36,577 nucleotides of DNA, from the NCBI RefSeq assembly GCF_012034335.1, contig NZ_JAATHJ010000034.1, forward strand, positions 1-36,577, written 5' to 3'. Positions 23,875-31,890 of the stretch are shown in pieces. The notes below the pieces were generated by a model. That model did not search any database, was not told where the DNA came from, and saw only the letters and a list, made by a program, of their open reading frames with translations. Each line of letters begins with the position of its first letter. Within the stretch, counting starts at the first letter, position 1. The translations under genes were made by a program, and so were the position numbers. Origin of the DNA: Alkalicoccus luteus (GTDB lineage: Bacteria > Bacillota > Bacilli > Bacillales > Salisediminibacteriaceae).

Positions 23875-24846
23875 TTACCTGGACACTTTTAACTGTTCAT
23901 CTATTTTTTGAAGCTGTTGTTCTACATGCTCCTCTGTTAAACCATGCTTAATGACATAGCGATTGCGTGGAGAAGTCCTGCATTTGTGTGTACAGCCGCC
24001 AAGATAAAATGCTTCAGATTCTTCTGTCGCGAGAATCTGCTTGTTGCATGCGGGATCGCAGCAGTTGATATACCGTTCGCAAGGTTCTCCAGTGAAGTAG
24101 TCGCGGCCGACAATCACGTGCTCTTCCTGATTAATCGGCACGCTGATACGCTCATCAAATACGTAGCATTGACCGTTCCAGCCGCGTCCGCGGGCCTCTT
24201 CGTCTTTTCCGTACGTCACGATTCCGCCTTCCAGATGATTTACGTTCTCAAAGCCTTTTTCCTTCAGCCAGCCGGAAAATTTCTCGCAGCGGATGCCGCC
24301 TGTGCAGTACGTAAGAATTTCTTTCCCCTCAAGCAGCTCCCGGTTCTCATCCACCCACTCCGGCAGCTCACGGAAATAATCGATGTCAGGACGGATTGCC
24401 CCTTTGAAGTGCCCGAGATCATACTCATATTTGTTGCGGGCGTCGAGAACAATCGTGTTTGGATCCTCCAGCTTTTCCAGCCATTCCATTGGCTTCAGAT
24501 ACTGTCCTGTTGTGACTCTCGGATCTACGTCTTCCTCGTGCAGTCGAAGCGTCACCAGCTCCGGGCGCGGACGTACGTGCATCTTTTTGAATGCGTGTCC
24601 GTCTGCTTCGTCTATTTTGAAGATAATGTCTGCAAAGCGTTTATCTGCTTTCATATCATTCATATACCGGTCTGTCTGCTCAATCGTTCCGGAAATGGTC
24701 CCATTGATACCTTCTTTTGCGATTAAAATCCGCCCTTTCAGACCAATACTTTTACAGTATTCCAAATGCTGCTGTGCAGCTTCTTCGGGATTTTTAATGT
24801 CTGTATACAAATAATAGAGTAAAACGCGATATGCTGCTTTTTCCAT
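23875..24846 (-). CDS. trhO: tRNA uridine(34) hydroxylase (rhodanese family)
   Basis: This 323-residue enzyme makes 5-hydroxyuridine at the wobble position of tRNA using oxygen. The start is ATG 24846 with AAAGGGG about 10 bases upstream; the longer frame to 24924 adds unrelated residues. The N-terminal acylphosphatase-like part is followed by a rhodanese domain with [16 protein letters not shown] and active-site Cys181/Cys187 in [15 protein letters not shown]. The C-terminal part carries a cysteine-rich [11 protein letters not shown] and GGCTHKC. Length and sequence fit the YbfQ/TrhO family. It lies after queE in the same direction (90 bases) and may share its transcript; both act on tRNA wobble modification. 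Confidence 0.95.
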   Translation of the reverse strand: MEKAAYRVLLYYLYTDIKNPEEAAQQHLEYCKSIGLKGRILIAKEGINGTISGTIEQTDRYMNDMKADKRFADIIFKIDEADGHAFKKMHVRPRPELVTLRLHEEDVDPRVTTGQYLKPMEWLEKLEDPNTIVLDARNKYEYDLGHFKGAIRPDIDYFRELPEWVDENRELLEGKEILTYCTGGIRCEKFSGWLKEKGFENVNHLEGGIVTYGKDEEARGRGWNGQCYVFDERISVPINQEEHVIVGRDYFTGEPCERYINCCDPACNKQILATEESEAFYLGGCTHKCRTSPRNRYVIKHGLTEEHVEQQLQKIDEQLKVSR

Positions 24847-24936
24847 CGGTTTTAAACCCCTTTCTCCTGCTATGTTCGTATCCTCGGATATTATACCAAA
24901 TTTGTTCAAAAAAGAAAGGGACAACTGCGCGGTGAT

Positions 24937-25677
24937 TTATACACCTCGCTGGTTGCCCCATACGAGCGTGTGCAGCTGCGGCAGCACGCGCGCTTTATTC
25001 ATCGCTTTGTCTGCCATCGTCCAGTCTACAAGCCTTTCATAGCGGCTTAATAGATGGGAGGCAAGATTTGCTGTATTCGCATCTTCCCCTGTCTCATCAT
25101 TGCCAGTCTGCAAATAAAAGGCTACGTCGGGATATCTCCTATGAATGCTTCTGGCGTAGTCAAAGTCAGCTTCATCATAAACGACCACCTTCAGACTGGC
25201 GGAGGAAAGCCTGTTTCCAGCTCGCAGACGTGCCACGATATCATCCAGAACAGCAAAATTTGTATTCATGAGCGAACTCGGCGGCTTTGGTGAGATGGTT
25301 AAATCATCTACAGTCAAAAACCAATCCTGCCAGCGGCTCCCCTGTGTTTCAAGAGCTGCTTCCACCCCGCGGCTGTGAAGCTTTTCAATAAGCAGACCGA
25401 CATTCTTTAACAGGGCAGGGTTGCCTCCGGAAATAGTGACATGCGAAAAATTATCAGGAGCAATTTCCTCAAGCTCTGCTAAGATCTCTTCCGGCGTCAG
25501 CATCCGGATATCATCCTTTGCGCTCCCATCCCACGTAAAAGCAGAATCACACCAGCTGCAGGAATAGTCACAGCCGGCGGTACGGACGAACATCGTTTTC
25601 CGGCCGATGACCATTCCTTCTCCCTGAAACGTCGGCCCAAAAATCTCGAGTACAGGAAGAGCTGCCTGTTTAGTCAT
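24937..25677 (-). CDS. queE: 7-carboxy-7-deazaguanine synthase (radical SAM)
   Basis: QueE converts 6-carboxytetrahydropterin to 7-carboxy-7-deazaguanine in queuosine (preQ0) synthesis. The 246-residue protein has the QueE-type cluster motif Cys36-x3-Cys40-x2-Cys43 (TAGCDYSCSWCD) binding a 4Fe-4S cluster, the FGPTFQGEG substrate motif near residue 13 and the TISGGNPAL segment. Its ATG overlaps the queD stop by eight bases, so translation is coupled. It is third in the queC-queD-queE operon behind a preQ1 riboswitch. Confidence 0.97.
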   Translation of the reverse strand: MTKQAALPVLEIFGPTFQGEGMVIGRKTMFVRTAGCDYSCSWCDSAFTWDGSAKDDIRMLTPEEILAELEEIAPDNFSHVTISGGNPALLKNVGLLIEKLHSRGVEAALETQGSRWQDWFLTVDDLTISPKPPSSLMNTNFAVLDDIVARLRAGNRLSSASLKVVVYDEADFDYARSIHRRYPDVAFYLQTGNDETGEDANTANLASHLLSRYERLVDWTMADKAMNKARVLPQLHTLVWGNQRGV

Positions 25678-26143
25678 CCAGCATCCACTCCCGTTTCATT
25701 TCAGCATAGCTTGTCGGCGTTTCAAATAGACGTACAAATTCTGTGCGGCACTTCTGCTCGCTGCGCTGTTTGTTTAGTGCTTCATCCATGCGCTCAAAAA
25801 TCCATACAACCATGTTTTCAGCCGTCGTATTCATCGGCGGAAGCATTTCATTTAAATAACGATGATCAAGGTATGGTTCAATCTGTTCTTTCCATATTTC
25901 TTTAATATCGCCAAAATCCATCATGATGCCGACTTCATCAACATATCCGCTGATCCCAAACACGACACGATACGTATGACCGTGAAGGTTTTTACATTTT
26001 CCTTCATATGCGTGAAGGTGGTGAGCAGCATCAAATGTAAATTCTTTCGACACCATAGCTCGCTTCCGATGGTATTTCAGTTCGCTTTTTTGAATGTCCT
26101 CTCCAAGCTGCTCCAGCTTATCGACTATGCGGAATCCGAACAT
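25670..26143 (-). CDS. queD: 6-carboxy-5,6,7,8-tetrahydropterin synthase
   Basis: QueD makes 6-carboxytetrahydropterin from dihydroneopterin triphosphate. The start is ATG 26143, four bases after the queC stop, with AAAGGAAG inside the queC end; it gives 157 residues. Zinc ligands are visible: AAHHLHAYEGKCKNLHGHTY has the His of AAHHL and the HGH pair, and the catalytic Cys follows the GKC pattern. A conserved Glu lies in the FETPTSYAEM segment. The N-terminus is about 25 residues longer than some QueD enzymes before the first core strand. Confidence 0.96.
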   Translation of the reverse strand: MFGFRIVDKLEQLGEDIQKSELKYHRKRAMVSKEFTFDAAHHLHAYEGKCKNLHGHTYRVVFGISGYVDEVGIMMDFGDIKEIWKEQIEPYLDHRYLNEMLPPMNTTAENMVVWIFERMDEALNKQRSEQKCRTEFVRLFETPTSYAEMKREWMLDD

Positions 26144-26147
26144 ATCA

Positions 26148-26804
26148 TCATGCTTCCTTTCGTTGTAAATACTTCTCAAGGCCGTTTCTGCGCAGCTCGC
26201 AGGCCGGGCATTCCCCGCAGCCATCACCGATAACCCCGTTATAACAGGTCAGCGTTTTTTCCCGGACGTACTGAAATACATCGAGCTCATCTGCAAGCGC
26301 CCATGTTGCTTCCTTATCAAGCCACATGAGAGGTGTATGAAGGACGAATTCATAATCCATCGCCAGATTGAGAGTAACGTTCAAGGATTTGATGAAGACA
26401 TCCCTGCAGTCCGGATAGCCGCTGAAATCTGTCTCACAGACGCCAGTCACAATATGACGTGCTCCGTTCTGCTTCCCTTTAATCGCTGCAAACGTGAGAA
26501 AAAGCTGGTTGCGGCCGTCAACAAATGTGCTCGGAAGCTCTCCGTCTTTCTGCTCGATCTCTATATCATCTCTCGTCAATGCATTCGGTGCCAGTTGATT
26601 TAATAAACTCATATCGAGAACCGTATGCGGAATACCCCGCTCAAGGCAAATGGCTTCCGCCGTTTCAATTTCAAGCCGGTGCCGTTGTCCATAGTCAAAT
26701 GTAACAGCTTCAACAGAAGCAAAACGCTGTTCTGCCCAAGCAAGGCAGGTGGTGCTGTCCTGACCTCCGCTGAATACGACTACTGCTTTTTCTTCTGAAA
26801 GCAT
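26148..26804 (-). CDS. queC: 7-cyano-7-deazaguanine (preQ0) synthase
   Basis: QueC converts 7-carboxy-7-deazaguanine to preQ0 with ATP and ammonia. The start is ATG 26804 with AAAGGA 9 bases upstream, giving 218 residues as in B. subtilis. The PP-loop SGGQDST (12-18) is present, and the C-terminal zinc site is [13 protein letters not shown]. The first gene of the que operon, it lies just after the riboswitch-controlled terminator (26858-26899). Confidence 0.97.
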   Translation of the reverse strand: MLSEEKAVVVFSGGQDSTTCLAWAEQRFASVEAVTFDYGQRHRLEIETAEAICLERGIPHTVLDMSLLNQLAPNALTRDDIEIEQKDGELPSTFVDGRNQLFLTFAAIKGKQNGARHIVTGVCETDFSGYPDCRDVFIKSLNVTLNLAMDYEFVLHTPLMWLDKEATWALADELDVFQYVREKTLTCYNGVIGDGCGECPACELRRNGLEKYLQRKEA

Positions 26805-26853
26805 CTTATCCCGTCCTTTTTTTGACGCATACCTGCTCTGAAGCCTTTTAAAC

Positions 26854-26899
26854 ATAAAAAAAGCTTCGTTTCCCGGAGTCTCCTCCAAAAAAACGAAGC
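26854..26899 (-). terminator. Riboswitch-controlled intrinsic terminator
   Basis: On the minus strand gcttcgttt (26891-26899) pairs with aaacgaagc (26863-26871), followed by eight or more T. An alternative pairing is visible: GTCTCCTC just after the aptamer tail with GAGGAGAC in the terminator loop, which is a likely antiterminator. Confidence 0.85.
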
Positions 26900-26926
26900 C
26901 ATCCCCACGCTTACAGCGTGAGGAGA

Positions 26927-26961
26927 CCTAGTTTTTTATAGAGGGTTTAGCTAGAACCTCT
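26927..26961 (-). ncRNA. PreQ1-I riboswitch aptamer
   Basis: The minus strand reads agaggttctagctaaaccct followed by ctataaaaaactagg, almost the textbook preQ1-I class: P1 stem gaggg/cctct type, loop with CUAG, then an A-rich tail with the CUAG that makes the pseudoknot. It precedes queC by 120 bases with a terminator in between. Binding of preQ1 should favour the terminator and turn off queC-queD-queE. Confidence 0.95.
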
Positions 26962-26997
26962 CCTGCCGGGCAGGTGTACGTATAATAAGCCTTGAAA

Positions 26998-27026
26998 AGA
27001 ATAGCACAGGGCGGCACGACTGTCAA
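26998..27026 (-). promoter_or_regulatory. Promoter of the que operon
   Basis: A perfect TTGACA (plus strand 27021-27026) and TATTCT (26998-27003) are spaced by 17 bases. The -35 begins right after the stop codon of the metallophosphoesterase gene, so the two transcription units touch. Confidence 0.75.
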
Positions 27027-27515
27027 TTACAAGAAAACGTGCTGTACTTCCAATTCAGGCTTGAGAAGAAGCCGAATCGCAGATCGATGCGGCACCCTGC
27101 GCCGGTATACTGCAGATCCCGGGTTCAAAAGCAGTGTTTTACTATGATAGCGCAGGTAGGGAATGTGAGAGTGGCCGAAGCAGACAATATCCGGCATGTC
27201 TTCCGAAAACCACTTTTTGGCCCTCTCCTCCGTTGACTTCCCCGTTCCTTCATGCCCATGCACTACTCCGAAGCGCCATCCGCCTGCTTCAAACCGCTGT
27301 GATTTCCCAAGCTGTGACTGAAGCTCCGGCGGGTCAGCGTTTCCCGCCGCACTAAAAAGCGGTATGCCAAGTCCGGCAATGGACTGGTACAGCGTTACGC
27401 TGTCCCAGTCCCCGGTATGTACGAGCAAATCAGCCTGTTCAATACTCTGTCGCAATAAAGAAGGCAGCTGTAGATAAGAGTCTGTATGTGTATCTCCGAA
27501 AATAACGATTTCCAT
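27027..27515 (-). CDS. YfcE/MJ0936-type metallophosphoesterase
   Basis: This 162-residue phosphodiesterase-fold protein starts at ATG 27515, 9 bases after AAGGAG (an ATG six bases earlier is too close). The metal-binding motifs appear in order: GDTH, HTGDWD, GNAD, VHGHEG and GHSHIP. YfcE-type enzymes cut phosphodiester or nucleotide substrates with Mn; the exact substrate is unknown. It starts 13 bases after the stop of the histidine-phosphatase-like gene, so they form an operon. No terminator separates it from the que promoter. Confidence 0.93.
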   Translation of the reverse strand: MEIVIFGDTHTDSYLQLPSLLRQSIEQADLLVHTGDWDSVTLYQSIAGLGIPLFSAAGNADPPELQSQLGKSQRFEAGGWRFGVVHGHEGTGKSTEERAKKWFSEDMPDIVCFGHSHIPYLRYHSKTLLLNPGSAVYRRRVPHRSAIRLLLKPELEVQHVFL

Positions 27516-27528
27516 TGCCATCGGCTCC

Positions 27529-28065
27529 TTACCTGTGGACAAGATCTTTTAGACATGAAACCTTCAGTACTTCGCCATGGTGCAGCATTTTAAAAGCGCT
27601 GCAGGCTTTCGCCTCTCCGGAAGCCTCAGCTAACAATGCCAGCTGAACAGGTGAACCGATTAACGCCAGCAGCTGTTCATCTGGCAGCGCTTTTAAAGTT
27701 GTTTCCACGCTGAAGCATATGTCCTTCTTAACATTATCTGCTGATGATCCTTCCAGATCGTACACCACATCTCCGGTTAAAAAACGTTCAACGTTTGTTT
27801 GCCAATGATCATGATCGTTAAAAGACGGGAAAAATGGCTCGTGCCTCAAAAGCGGACGCCATCTGACGCCGGATGCAGCAGCAAGCGTATACGTTGTTTC
27901 GATTGCTGAGCGGTAGCTGCTGCTTAAAAACGTTGAAACACCCTCCATGTGATGCTCGTAACGGCCGGCAAGGTCTCTGGAACCTGGAGCCAGTTCAACA
28001 TCGTTGTGCATGCCTGCCTCTGAAACGACAGATGGCAGATGAGACATTAGAATTATTTCAGCCAT
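27529..28065 (-). CDS. Degenerate histidine-phosphatase-like protein
   Basis: This 178-residue protein resembles the phosphoglycerate-mutase/histidine-phosphatase fold without its active site. The SSSYRSAIETTYTLAAASGV segment matches the S-S-x-x-R-A-x-x-T-A helix. The N-terminal IILMSHLPSVVSE stands where the RHG motif should be: Ser-His-Leu replaces Arg-His-Gly. The second catalytic His region is also unclear. It is therefore probably inactive, a binding or regulatory protein, or misassigned. AAGGAG precedes the ATG. It is the first gene of a pair with the metallophosphoesterase. Confidence 0.65.
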   Translation of the reverse strand: MAEIILMSHLPSVVSEAGMHNDVELAPGSRDLAGRYEHHMEGVSTFLSSSYRSAIETTYTLAAASGVRWRPLLRHEPFFPSFNDHDHWQTNVERFLTGDVVYDLEGSSADNVKKDICFSVETTLKALPDEQLLALIGSPVQLALLAEASGEAKACSAFKMLHHGEVLKVSCLKDLVHR

Positions 28066-28086
28066 AAGTTCGACTCCTTCATCTGT

Positions 28087-28103
28087 ATACTAAGTACTAG
28101 TAT
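28087..28103 (-). promoter_or_regulatory. Inverted repeat upstream of the phosphatase pair
   Basis: ATACTA-AGTAC-TAGTAT has perfect 6-base arms and lies 22 bases upstream of the ATG at 28065. It is a plausible operator. It is not the CstR-type ATACC-N6-GGTAT site used in the next cluster. Confidence 0.4.
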
Positions 28104-28171
28104 CCCCAGTTTATCAGGAATCGAAACATGTTTCTATACCTTTTGATTCAGGAATTTAGAACAACATATGT

Positions 28172-28200
28172 AAGCCGACCGGATTATGCCGGTCGGCTTC
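28172..28200 (-). terminator. Terminator-like hairpin after the sulfur operon
   Basis: A perfect 11-bp stem, aagccgaccgg (28172-28182) and ccggtcggctt (28189-28199), follows the last tusA-like gene. The minus-strand tail is only moderately T-rich. Confidence 0.65.
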
Positions 28201-28212
28201 TTACCGTACTGG

Positions 28213-28440
28213 TTATCCTTTTTGGATCCAGAATGTCAAAACGCCTTCGTTCTCAGCTGTTTCAAGCAGCGTGTGACCACCTGATTTAGACCAGGCTGCG
28301 ATATCTGCTTTTGCACCCTGATCGGTTGCGACGACTTCGAGCACCTGGCCTGATTCAAGATCTGTCATGGCCTTTTTCGTTTTTACAATCGGCATTGGAC
28401 ATGCCATTCCTTTTGCGTCGAGTACTTTATCTGCGTTCAT
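28213..28440 (-). CDS. TusA-like sulfur carrier protein
   Basis: This 75-residue sulfurtransferase has the CPMP motif with Cys14 (GMACPMPIVKTKKAM) that carries a persulfide. The remaining fold is the two-layer TusA domain. It is the last gene of the CstR-controlled operon and its N-terminal part is very like the TusA domain of the fusion gene at 29616-30176. It probably passes sulfane sulfur from the rhodaneses and DsrE2 protein onward. Confidence 0.94.
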   Translation of the reverse strand: MNADKVLDAKGMACPMPIVKTKKAMTDLESGQVLEVVATDQGAKADIAAWSKSGGHTLLETAENEGVLTFWIQKG

Positions 28441-28463
28441 TCTTCATCATCCTCCTAAGTGTA

Positions 28464-29594
28464 TTATGCTTTAACTGCACAGCGGTTTGGTCCGATTTCC
28501 ATTTCCCGCTTCTTTTCGTCATCCGGATTCAGCCGGCCCATATTCGTCTGCCTGATTTCCTGATGAGAATTAGGCTGCGGCGGCAGATTTTCCGTAACGA
28601 GAGATCGGAAAGCCTCTTCATTCTCAATGTTGAGCCCGTGATTTTCCTTGAATAACACGCCGAGTTTCTCCTGAACGCTTCCGTCATCCTGCACCTCATC
28701 CATAATCATAAAGTGCGCAGGCAGAACAATCAGGTCTTCAGCAAGACTGCGGTAGCGTGTGTAGAGCGTTTCACGAAGATCGCCTACCCAATCTTCTGCT
28801 TTGCCTGCAAGATCGGGCCGTCCGATTGAATCAATAAAGAGGATATCTCCCGACAGAAGGAAGCGGTTATCAATGACGAACGACGTGGAACCAATCGTAT
28901 GTCCTGGTGAATAGAGAGCATTGATGCCGATCGTCGTTTCACCAATTGCCACACTCGTGCCATCTGTCAGCTTTTCATAGTCAAAGACGACTTCTTCCGC
29001 GTCTGCCGGCGGAAGCCAGTAGCTTGCTCCTGTTTTCTCAGCAATCTCGCGTCCGCCGGAGATATGATCAGCGTGCAGGTGCGTGTCAAACACATGTTTA
29101 ATTGTTACGTTCTTCTCCTCAGCGAAGGAAGTAAATGTCTCCGTCATTCGTGTAGCATCAATAATCGCTGCTTCTCCGTTTGAAATAGCCATATAGGAAA
29201 GACAGCCTTTACCGAGCCGTACAAACTGATAAAGTTCGCCTCCTGGAAGGTCACCAATTTTAACGGGCTCCAGGTGCTCACTCCACGCTTTCATACCACC
29301 TTCCAGATAGGCCACATCCAGCCCTTCATCGGCCAGCATTTCTGCTACCATCTGAGAGGAACCGACTTTTGCACAGACAACGAGAATTTCCTTGTCCTTT
29401 GGCAGCTCCGGTACGAGCTCTTCCACACCGTCAAGCAGGTCAAAATACGGAACGTTTTTATACGTAAATGAGTCCGATTCTATCTTCCAGTCTGCAAAAG
29501 CATCTTCATTTCTGACATCAAGAACAAAAACATCTTTTTTCTCAATAACCCGTTTTGCTACATCAGCTGCGTTCCAGGCTGTTACTGCCATCAT
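28464..29594 (-). CDS. Rhodanese - persulfide dioxygenase (MBL-fold) fusion
   Basis: This 376-residue protein has an N-terminal rhodanese domain with active-site Cys74 ([10 protein letters not shown]) and a metallo-beta-lactamase domain with THLHADH (His172, His174, Asp176, His177), His232 (SPGHTIGS), Asp250 (LSGDILF) and His294 (PAHFMI). The MBL part fits iron-dependent ETHE1-like persulfide dioxygenases, which oxidise persulfide to sulfite. The domain order is the reverse of S. aureus CstB, where the dioxygenase comes first. Two ATGs occur in a row; GGAGG spacing slightly favours the second (29591). The C-terminus (about 330-376) is an extra polar tail. Confidence 0.93.
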   Translation of the reverse strand: MMAVTAWNAADVAKRVIEKKDVFVLDVRNEDAFADWKIESDSFTYKNVPYFDLLDGVEELVPELPKDKEILVVCAKVGSSQMVAEMLADEGLDVAYLEGGMKAWSEHLEPVKIGDLPGGELYQFVRLGKGCLSYMAISNGEAAIIDATRMTETFTSFAEEKNVTIKHVFDTHLHADHISGGREIAEKTGASYWLPPADAEEVVFDYEKLTDGTSVAIGETTIGINALYSPGHTIGSTSFVIDNRFLLSGDILFIDSIGRPDLAGKAEDWVGDLRETLYTRYRSLAEDLIVLPAHFMIMDEVQDDGSVQEKLGVLFKENHGLNIENEEAFRSLVTENLPPQPNSHQEIRQTNMGRLNPDDEKKREMEIGPNRCAVKA

Positions 29595-29615
29595 TCATTC
29601 CTCCAAATAATCAAA

Positions 29616-30176
29616 TTAGTTTTCTTCTACTGGACCGTCCCACTTGCTCATACCAGGAACGACGTTTTTAACATGCTGAAATTGATTCGCTTCCAGTTTT
29701 TGAGCAGCAAGATCACTTCGGTTGCCAGTGCGGCATACGACGTAAGTCTCTTTTGATTTATCAAGCTCTGCCATTCGGTCTTCCAGTTCGCCAAGCGGAA
29801 CTGATACGGCGCCAGGTATATGACGAAAAGCGAATTCTGCTGATTCCCTTACGTCGACAATCTGAGCGCCTGCCTCCAGCTTTTGCTGCAATTCTTCATT
29901 GCTGATCGTGTGCGGGAACGTAATTTCCTCTTTTTCTTCACCTGAGGACTTACGAACGTAATGAATCAGGACATCCCCGTCGCGCTTCGTACCAATGTAT
30001 TGATGGCCGCCTTTTTCGGACCATGCTTTTAAATCGGCAAGTGATCCCTCATCTGTTGCCTGAATTTCCAGTACTCGCCCTGGTTCCATCGTTCCGATCG
30101 CTTTTTTTGTTTTCACAATCGGCATTGGACATGCGAGACCTTTTGCATCCAGTGTCTGATCTGCTTTTATTGTCAT
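29616..30176 (-). CDS. TusA - rhodanese fusion sulfurtransferase
   Basis: This 186-residue protein joins an N-terminal TusA domain (Cys16 in LACPMP) to a C-terminal rhodanese domain (about 90-186, Cys148 in VVCRTGNRS). Both cysteines can carry a persulfide, so sulfur can pass between them in one chain. It resembles part of S. aureus CstA, which has rhodanese, TusA and DsrE domains; here DsrE is separate. Good ribosome binding site upstream of the ATG. It lies in the middle of the CstR-controlled operon. Confidence 0.94.
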   Translation of the reverse strand: MTIKADQTLDAKGLACPMPIVKTKKAIGTMEPGRVLEIQATDEGSLADLKAWSEKGGHQYIGTKRDGDVLIHYVRKSSGEEKEEITFPHTISNEELQQKLEAGAQIVDVRESAEFAFRHIPGAVSVPLGELEDRMAELDKSKETYVVCRTGNRSDLAAQKLEANQFQHVKNVVPGMSKWDGPVEEN

Positions 30177-30188
30177 TGTGAGACCTCC

Positions 30189-30491
30189 TTAATTGTGTGC
30201 GGGCTGAATCATACTGCCCTTATAGTTAATCATGCCGCCGGTCATGTTAGCTGTCTGGAATCCATGCGCTTCTGCATACAGTGCTGCACGTTCGCTTCTA
30301 GCACCGGAACGGCAGACGAACAGCAATGGCTTATCTCCTGAGAGACTGGAAAGCTTTTCAGGAAGTTCCCCGAGCGGGATGTGCATTGCTTCCAGGATCA
30401 TTCCATTTGCGGTTTCAGCTGCTTCTCTGACATCAACCAGCTGATAGTCATCCAGATAGTTCGTTACTTGCTGTGCTCGTATTTCCTTCAT
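30189..30491 (-). CDS. Single-domain rhodanese
   Basis: This 100-residue thiosulfate/persulfide sulfurtransferase has one rhodanese domain with active-site Cys60 in FVCRSGARS and the typical DVREAAE start and HIPLGELPEKL segment. It lies between DsrE2 and the TusA-rhodanese fusion with 12- and 21-base gaps, in the same operon. Confidence 0.95.
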   Translation of the reverse strand: MKEIRAQQVTNYLDDYQLVDVREAAETANGMILEAMHIPLGELPEKLSSLSGDKPLLFVCRSGARSERAALYAEAHGFQTANMTGGMINYKGSMIQPAHN

Positions 30492-30512
30492 GATTCCCCT
30501 CCTGCGTGTTAG

Positions 30513-30992
30513 TTAAATAAACAGATTAACATTTCCGTCTTCTGCATCTGCAAGATAGGCTGCTACGCCGCCGTATTCTACTCCGTCAAGCAGCTCTTCT
30601 TTTTGCAGACCCAGCAAATCCATTGTCATCGTGCAGGCGACAAGCTTTACTTCCTGTTCTTTAGCCATATCGATTAAATCCGACAATGGCATAGCCTGAT
30701 GTTTTTTCATCACTTTCTTAATCATTTTTTGTCCCATGCCGCCGAAGTTCATGTTCGAGAGCCCCATTTTTTCAGCGCCGCGCGGCATCATTTTTTCAAA
30801 CATTTTTTCCATTTTCCCTTTGTCAACGTCGACATTTTCTTCCTTACGAAAAGCGTTCAGCCCCCAGAATGTAGCGAATATGGTGACGTCATGATCATAA
30901 GCTGCAGCTCCGTTCGCAATGATGAATGCGGCCATTGCTTTATCATAATCACCGCTGAATAAAATAATGTTTGTAGACTTTTTCTCTGACAT
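30513..30992 (-). CDS. DsrE2-like sulfur-relay protein
   Basis: This 159-residue protein of the DsrE/DsrF/DsrH-like superfamily has the N-terminal IILFSGDYDKAMAAFIIANGA, a Met/Lys-rich insertion typical of DsrE2 (about 60-100), and a conserved Cys120 (LVACTMTMDLLG) that could bind persulfide. DsrE2 proteins take sulfane sulfur from rhodanese or TusA. It is the first gene of the operon, behind a promoter with a CstR operator in its spacer. Confidence 0.92.
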   Translation of the reverse strand: MSEKKSTNIILFSGDYDKAMAAFIIANGAAAYDHDVTIFATFWGLNAFRKEENVDVDKGKMEKMFEKMMPRGAEKMGLSNMNFGGMGQKMIKKVMKKHQAMPLSDLIDMAKEQEVKLVACTMTMDLLGLQKEELLDGVEYGGVAAYLADAEDGNVNLFI

Positions 30993-31016
30993 GAAACATC
31001 CTCCTCTGAAATACTA

Positions 31017-31032
31017 ATACCTGTATGGGTAT
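31017..31032 (-). promoter_or_regulatory. CstR-type operator in the dsrE2 leader
   Basis: ATACC-TGTATG-GGTAT. It lies 25 bases before the dsrE2 ATG, in the transcribed leader. Confidence 0.65.
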
Positions 31033-31078
31033 ATAACCCTCTAAATTTTTTTAGCCGTTTACCGGCTGCCTGACTCTT

Positions 31079-31107
31079 AATATACCCTACTAGGTATATT
31101 AAGTCAA
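31079..31107 (-). promoter_or_regulatory. Promoter of the dsrE2-tusA operon with embedded CstR operator
   Basis: On the minus strand TTGACT (31102-31107) and TATATT (31079-31084) are 17 bases apart. The operator TATACC-CTACTA-GGTATA (31081-31098) fills the spacer and overlaps the -10, so bound CstR would block RNA polymerase. Confidence 0.8.
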
Positions 31108-31161
31108 CCCTTTTTGTTTACTTTTTTCAGCCCGCAGGCAGAGCGGGCTGATCTGTCAAGA

Positions 31162-31422
31162 TTACCTCGTTTTAACGAGCATGTTTACTGCTTCCTGAAT
31201 CATTTCTTCAGAGTCTTCCCCGTTTTCAATCTGTTGACGGACGCACTGCTCAAGGTTAGAGCTGACAACGACACCAATCGCCCGGTCCATTGCATTTCTG
31301 GCTGCAGACATCTGCCCGACAAGCTCACGGCAGTCTTTGCCTTCCTCCATCATCCGGAGAACAGCCTTCACTTGACCTTCCACCCGTTTCATCCGGTTTT
31401 TCATTTGTGGAGTGTATTCCAT
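31162..31422 (-). CDS. cstR: Persulfide-sensing transcriptional repressor CstR (CsoR family)
   Basis: This 86-residue all-helical repressor belongs to the CsoR/RcnR/CstR (DUF156) family. It has Cys31 (GKDCRELV) and Cys60 (LEQCVRQQ), the same two positions as S. aureus CstR, and Asn56 in place of the His that copper-sensing CsoR uses. So it should sense persulfide/polysulfide by inter-subunit disulfide or trisulfide, not copper. It lies downstream of the DUF302 gene. ATACC-N6-GGTAT operators precede both flanking transcription units and the SulP gene. The upstream ribosome binding site (AGAAGGGA) is modest. Confidence 0.93.
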   Translation of the reverse strand: MEYTPQMKNRMKRVEGQVKAVLRMMEEGKDCRELVGQMSAARNAMDRAIGVVVSSNLEQCVRQQIENGEDSEEMIQEAVNMLVKTR

Positions 31423-31439
31423 GTTAATCCCTTCTTTCT

Positions 31440-31826
31440 TTATTTTACAGCGGCTTCCATCGCTTCACTCATGCGCTTTTCTACATCCTTTGCTGTTTCC
31501 AGCACCTGAGGCTCTCCGACAAGTTCCATTAATGCAGTTGGCTTAGGCATACCGACTTTTGTCTCTCCCTGATCATCATAAACAACAACTTTACACGGGA
31601 GAAAATAACCTGCAAGCATCGTTTCTGTAAGCACATTTTTAGCAATTTTCGGGTTACACACTTCCATAATACGAAATTCATGATCGAGGCCGACTTCTTT
31701 TTCATCCAGTTTAGCCTTTACATCAAAATCCCAAAGAACACCAAATTGAACGTCCTGAAAGGAAGCTGTTAACTTTTCAACCGTTTCATCTACTGAATAA
31801 GGGGATGTATATGTTGTATGAAACAT
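31440..31826 (-). CDS. DUF302 family protein
   Basis: The start is ATG 31826, 8 bases after AAGGAGG; the longer frame begins inside that site. The 128-residue DUF302 protein has two conserved cysteines, Cys57 (MEVCNPK) and Cys78 (FLPCKVVVY). DUF302 proteins have no firm function, but they often occur with sulfur genes. The gene is followed by cstR with an 17-base gap, so they share a transcript. It has its own promoter with a CstR operator at the start point. Confidence 0.9.
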   Translation of the reverse strand: MFHTTYTSPYSVDETVEKLTASFQDVQFGVLWDFDVKAKLDEKEVGLDHEFRIMEVCNPKIAKNVLTETMLAGYFLPCKVVVYDDQGETKVGMPKPTALMELVGEPQVLETAKDVEKRMSEAMEAAVK

Positions 31827-31845
31827 GCTTTTTTCCTCCTTCATA

Positions 31846-31890
31846 ATACGTCTGTGGGTATATCGTACACGATGGTCTGATTTCGGTCAA
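31846..31890 (-). promoter_or_regulatory. Promoter and CstR-type operator of DUF302-cstR
   Basis: On the minus strand TTGACC (31885-31890) and TACGAT (31862-31867) are 17 bases apart. The operator ATACG-TCTGTG-GGTAT (31846-31861; one arm base off) follows directly and covers the expected start point. The -35 overlaps the end of the SulP gene. Confidence 0.7.

Noticed and set aside
31162-31422. Copper-sensing CsoR
   Set aside because: Asn56 replaces the copper-ligand His, Cys31/Cys60 match CstR, and the regulon is all sulfur genes.
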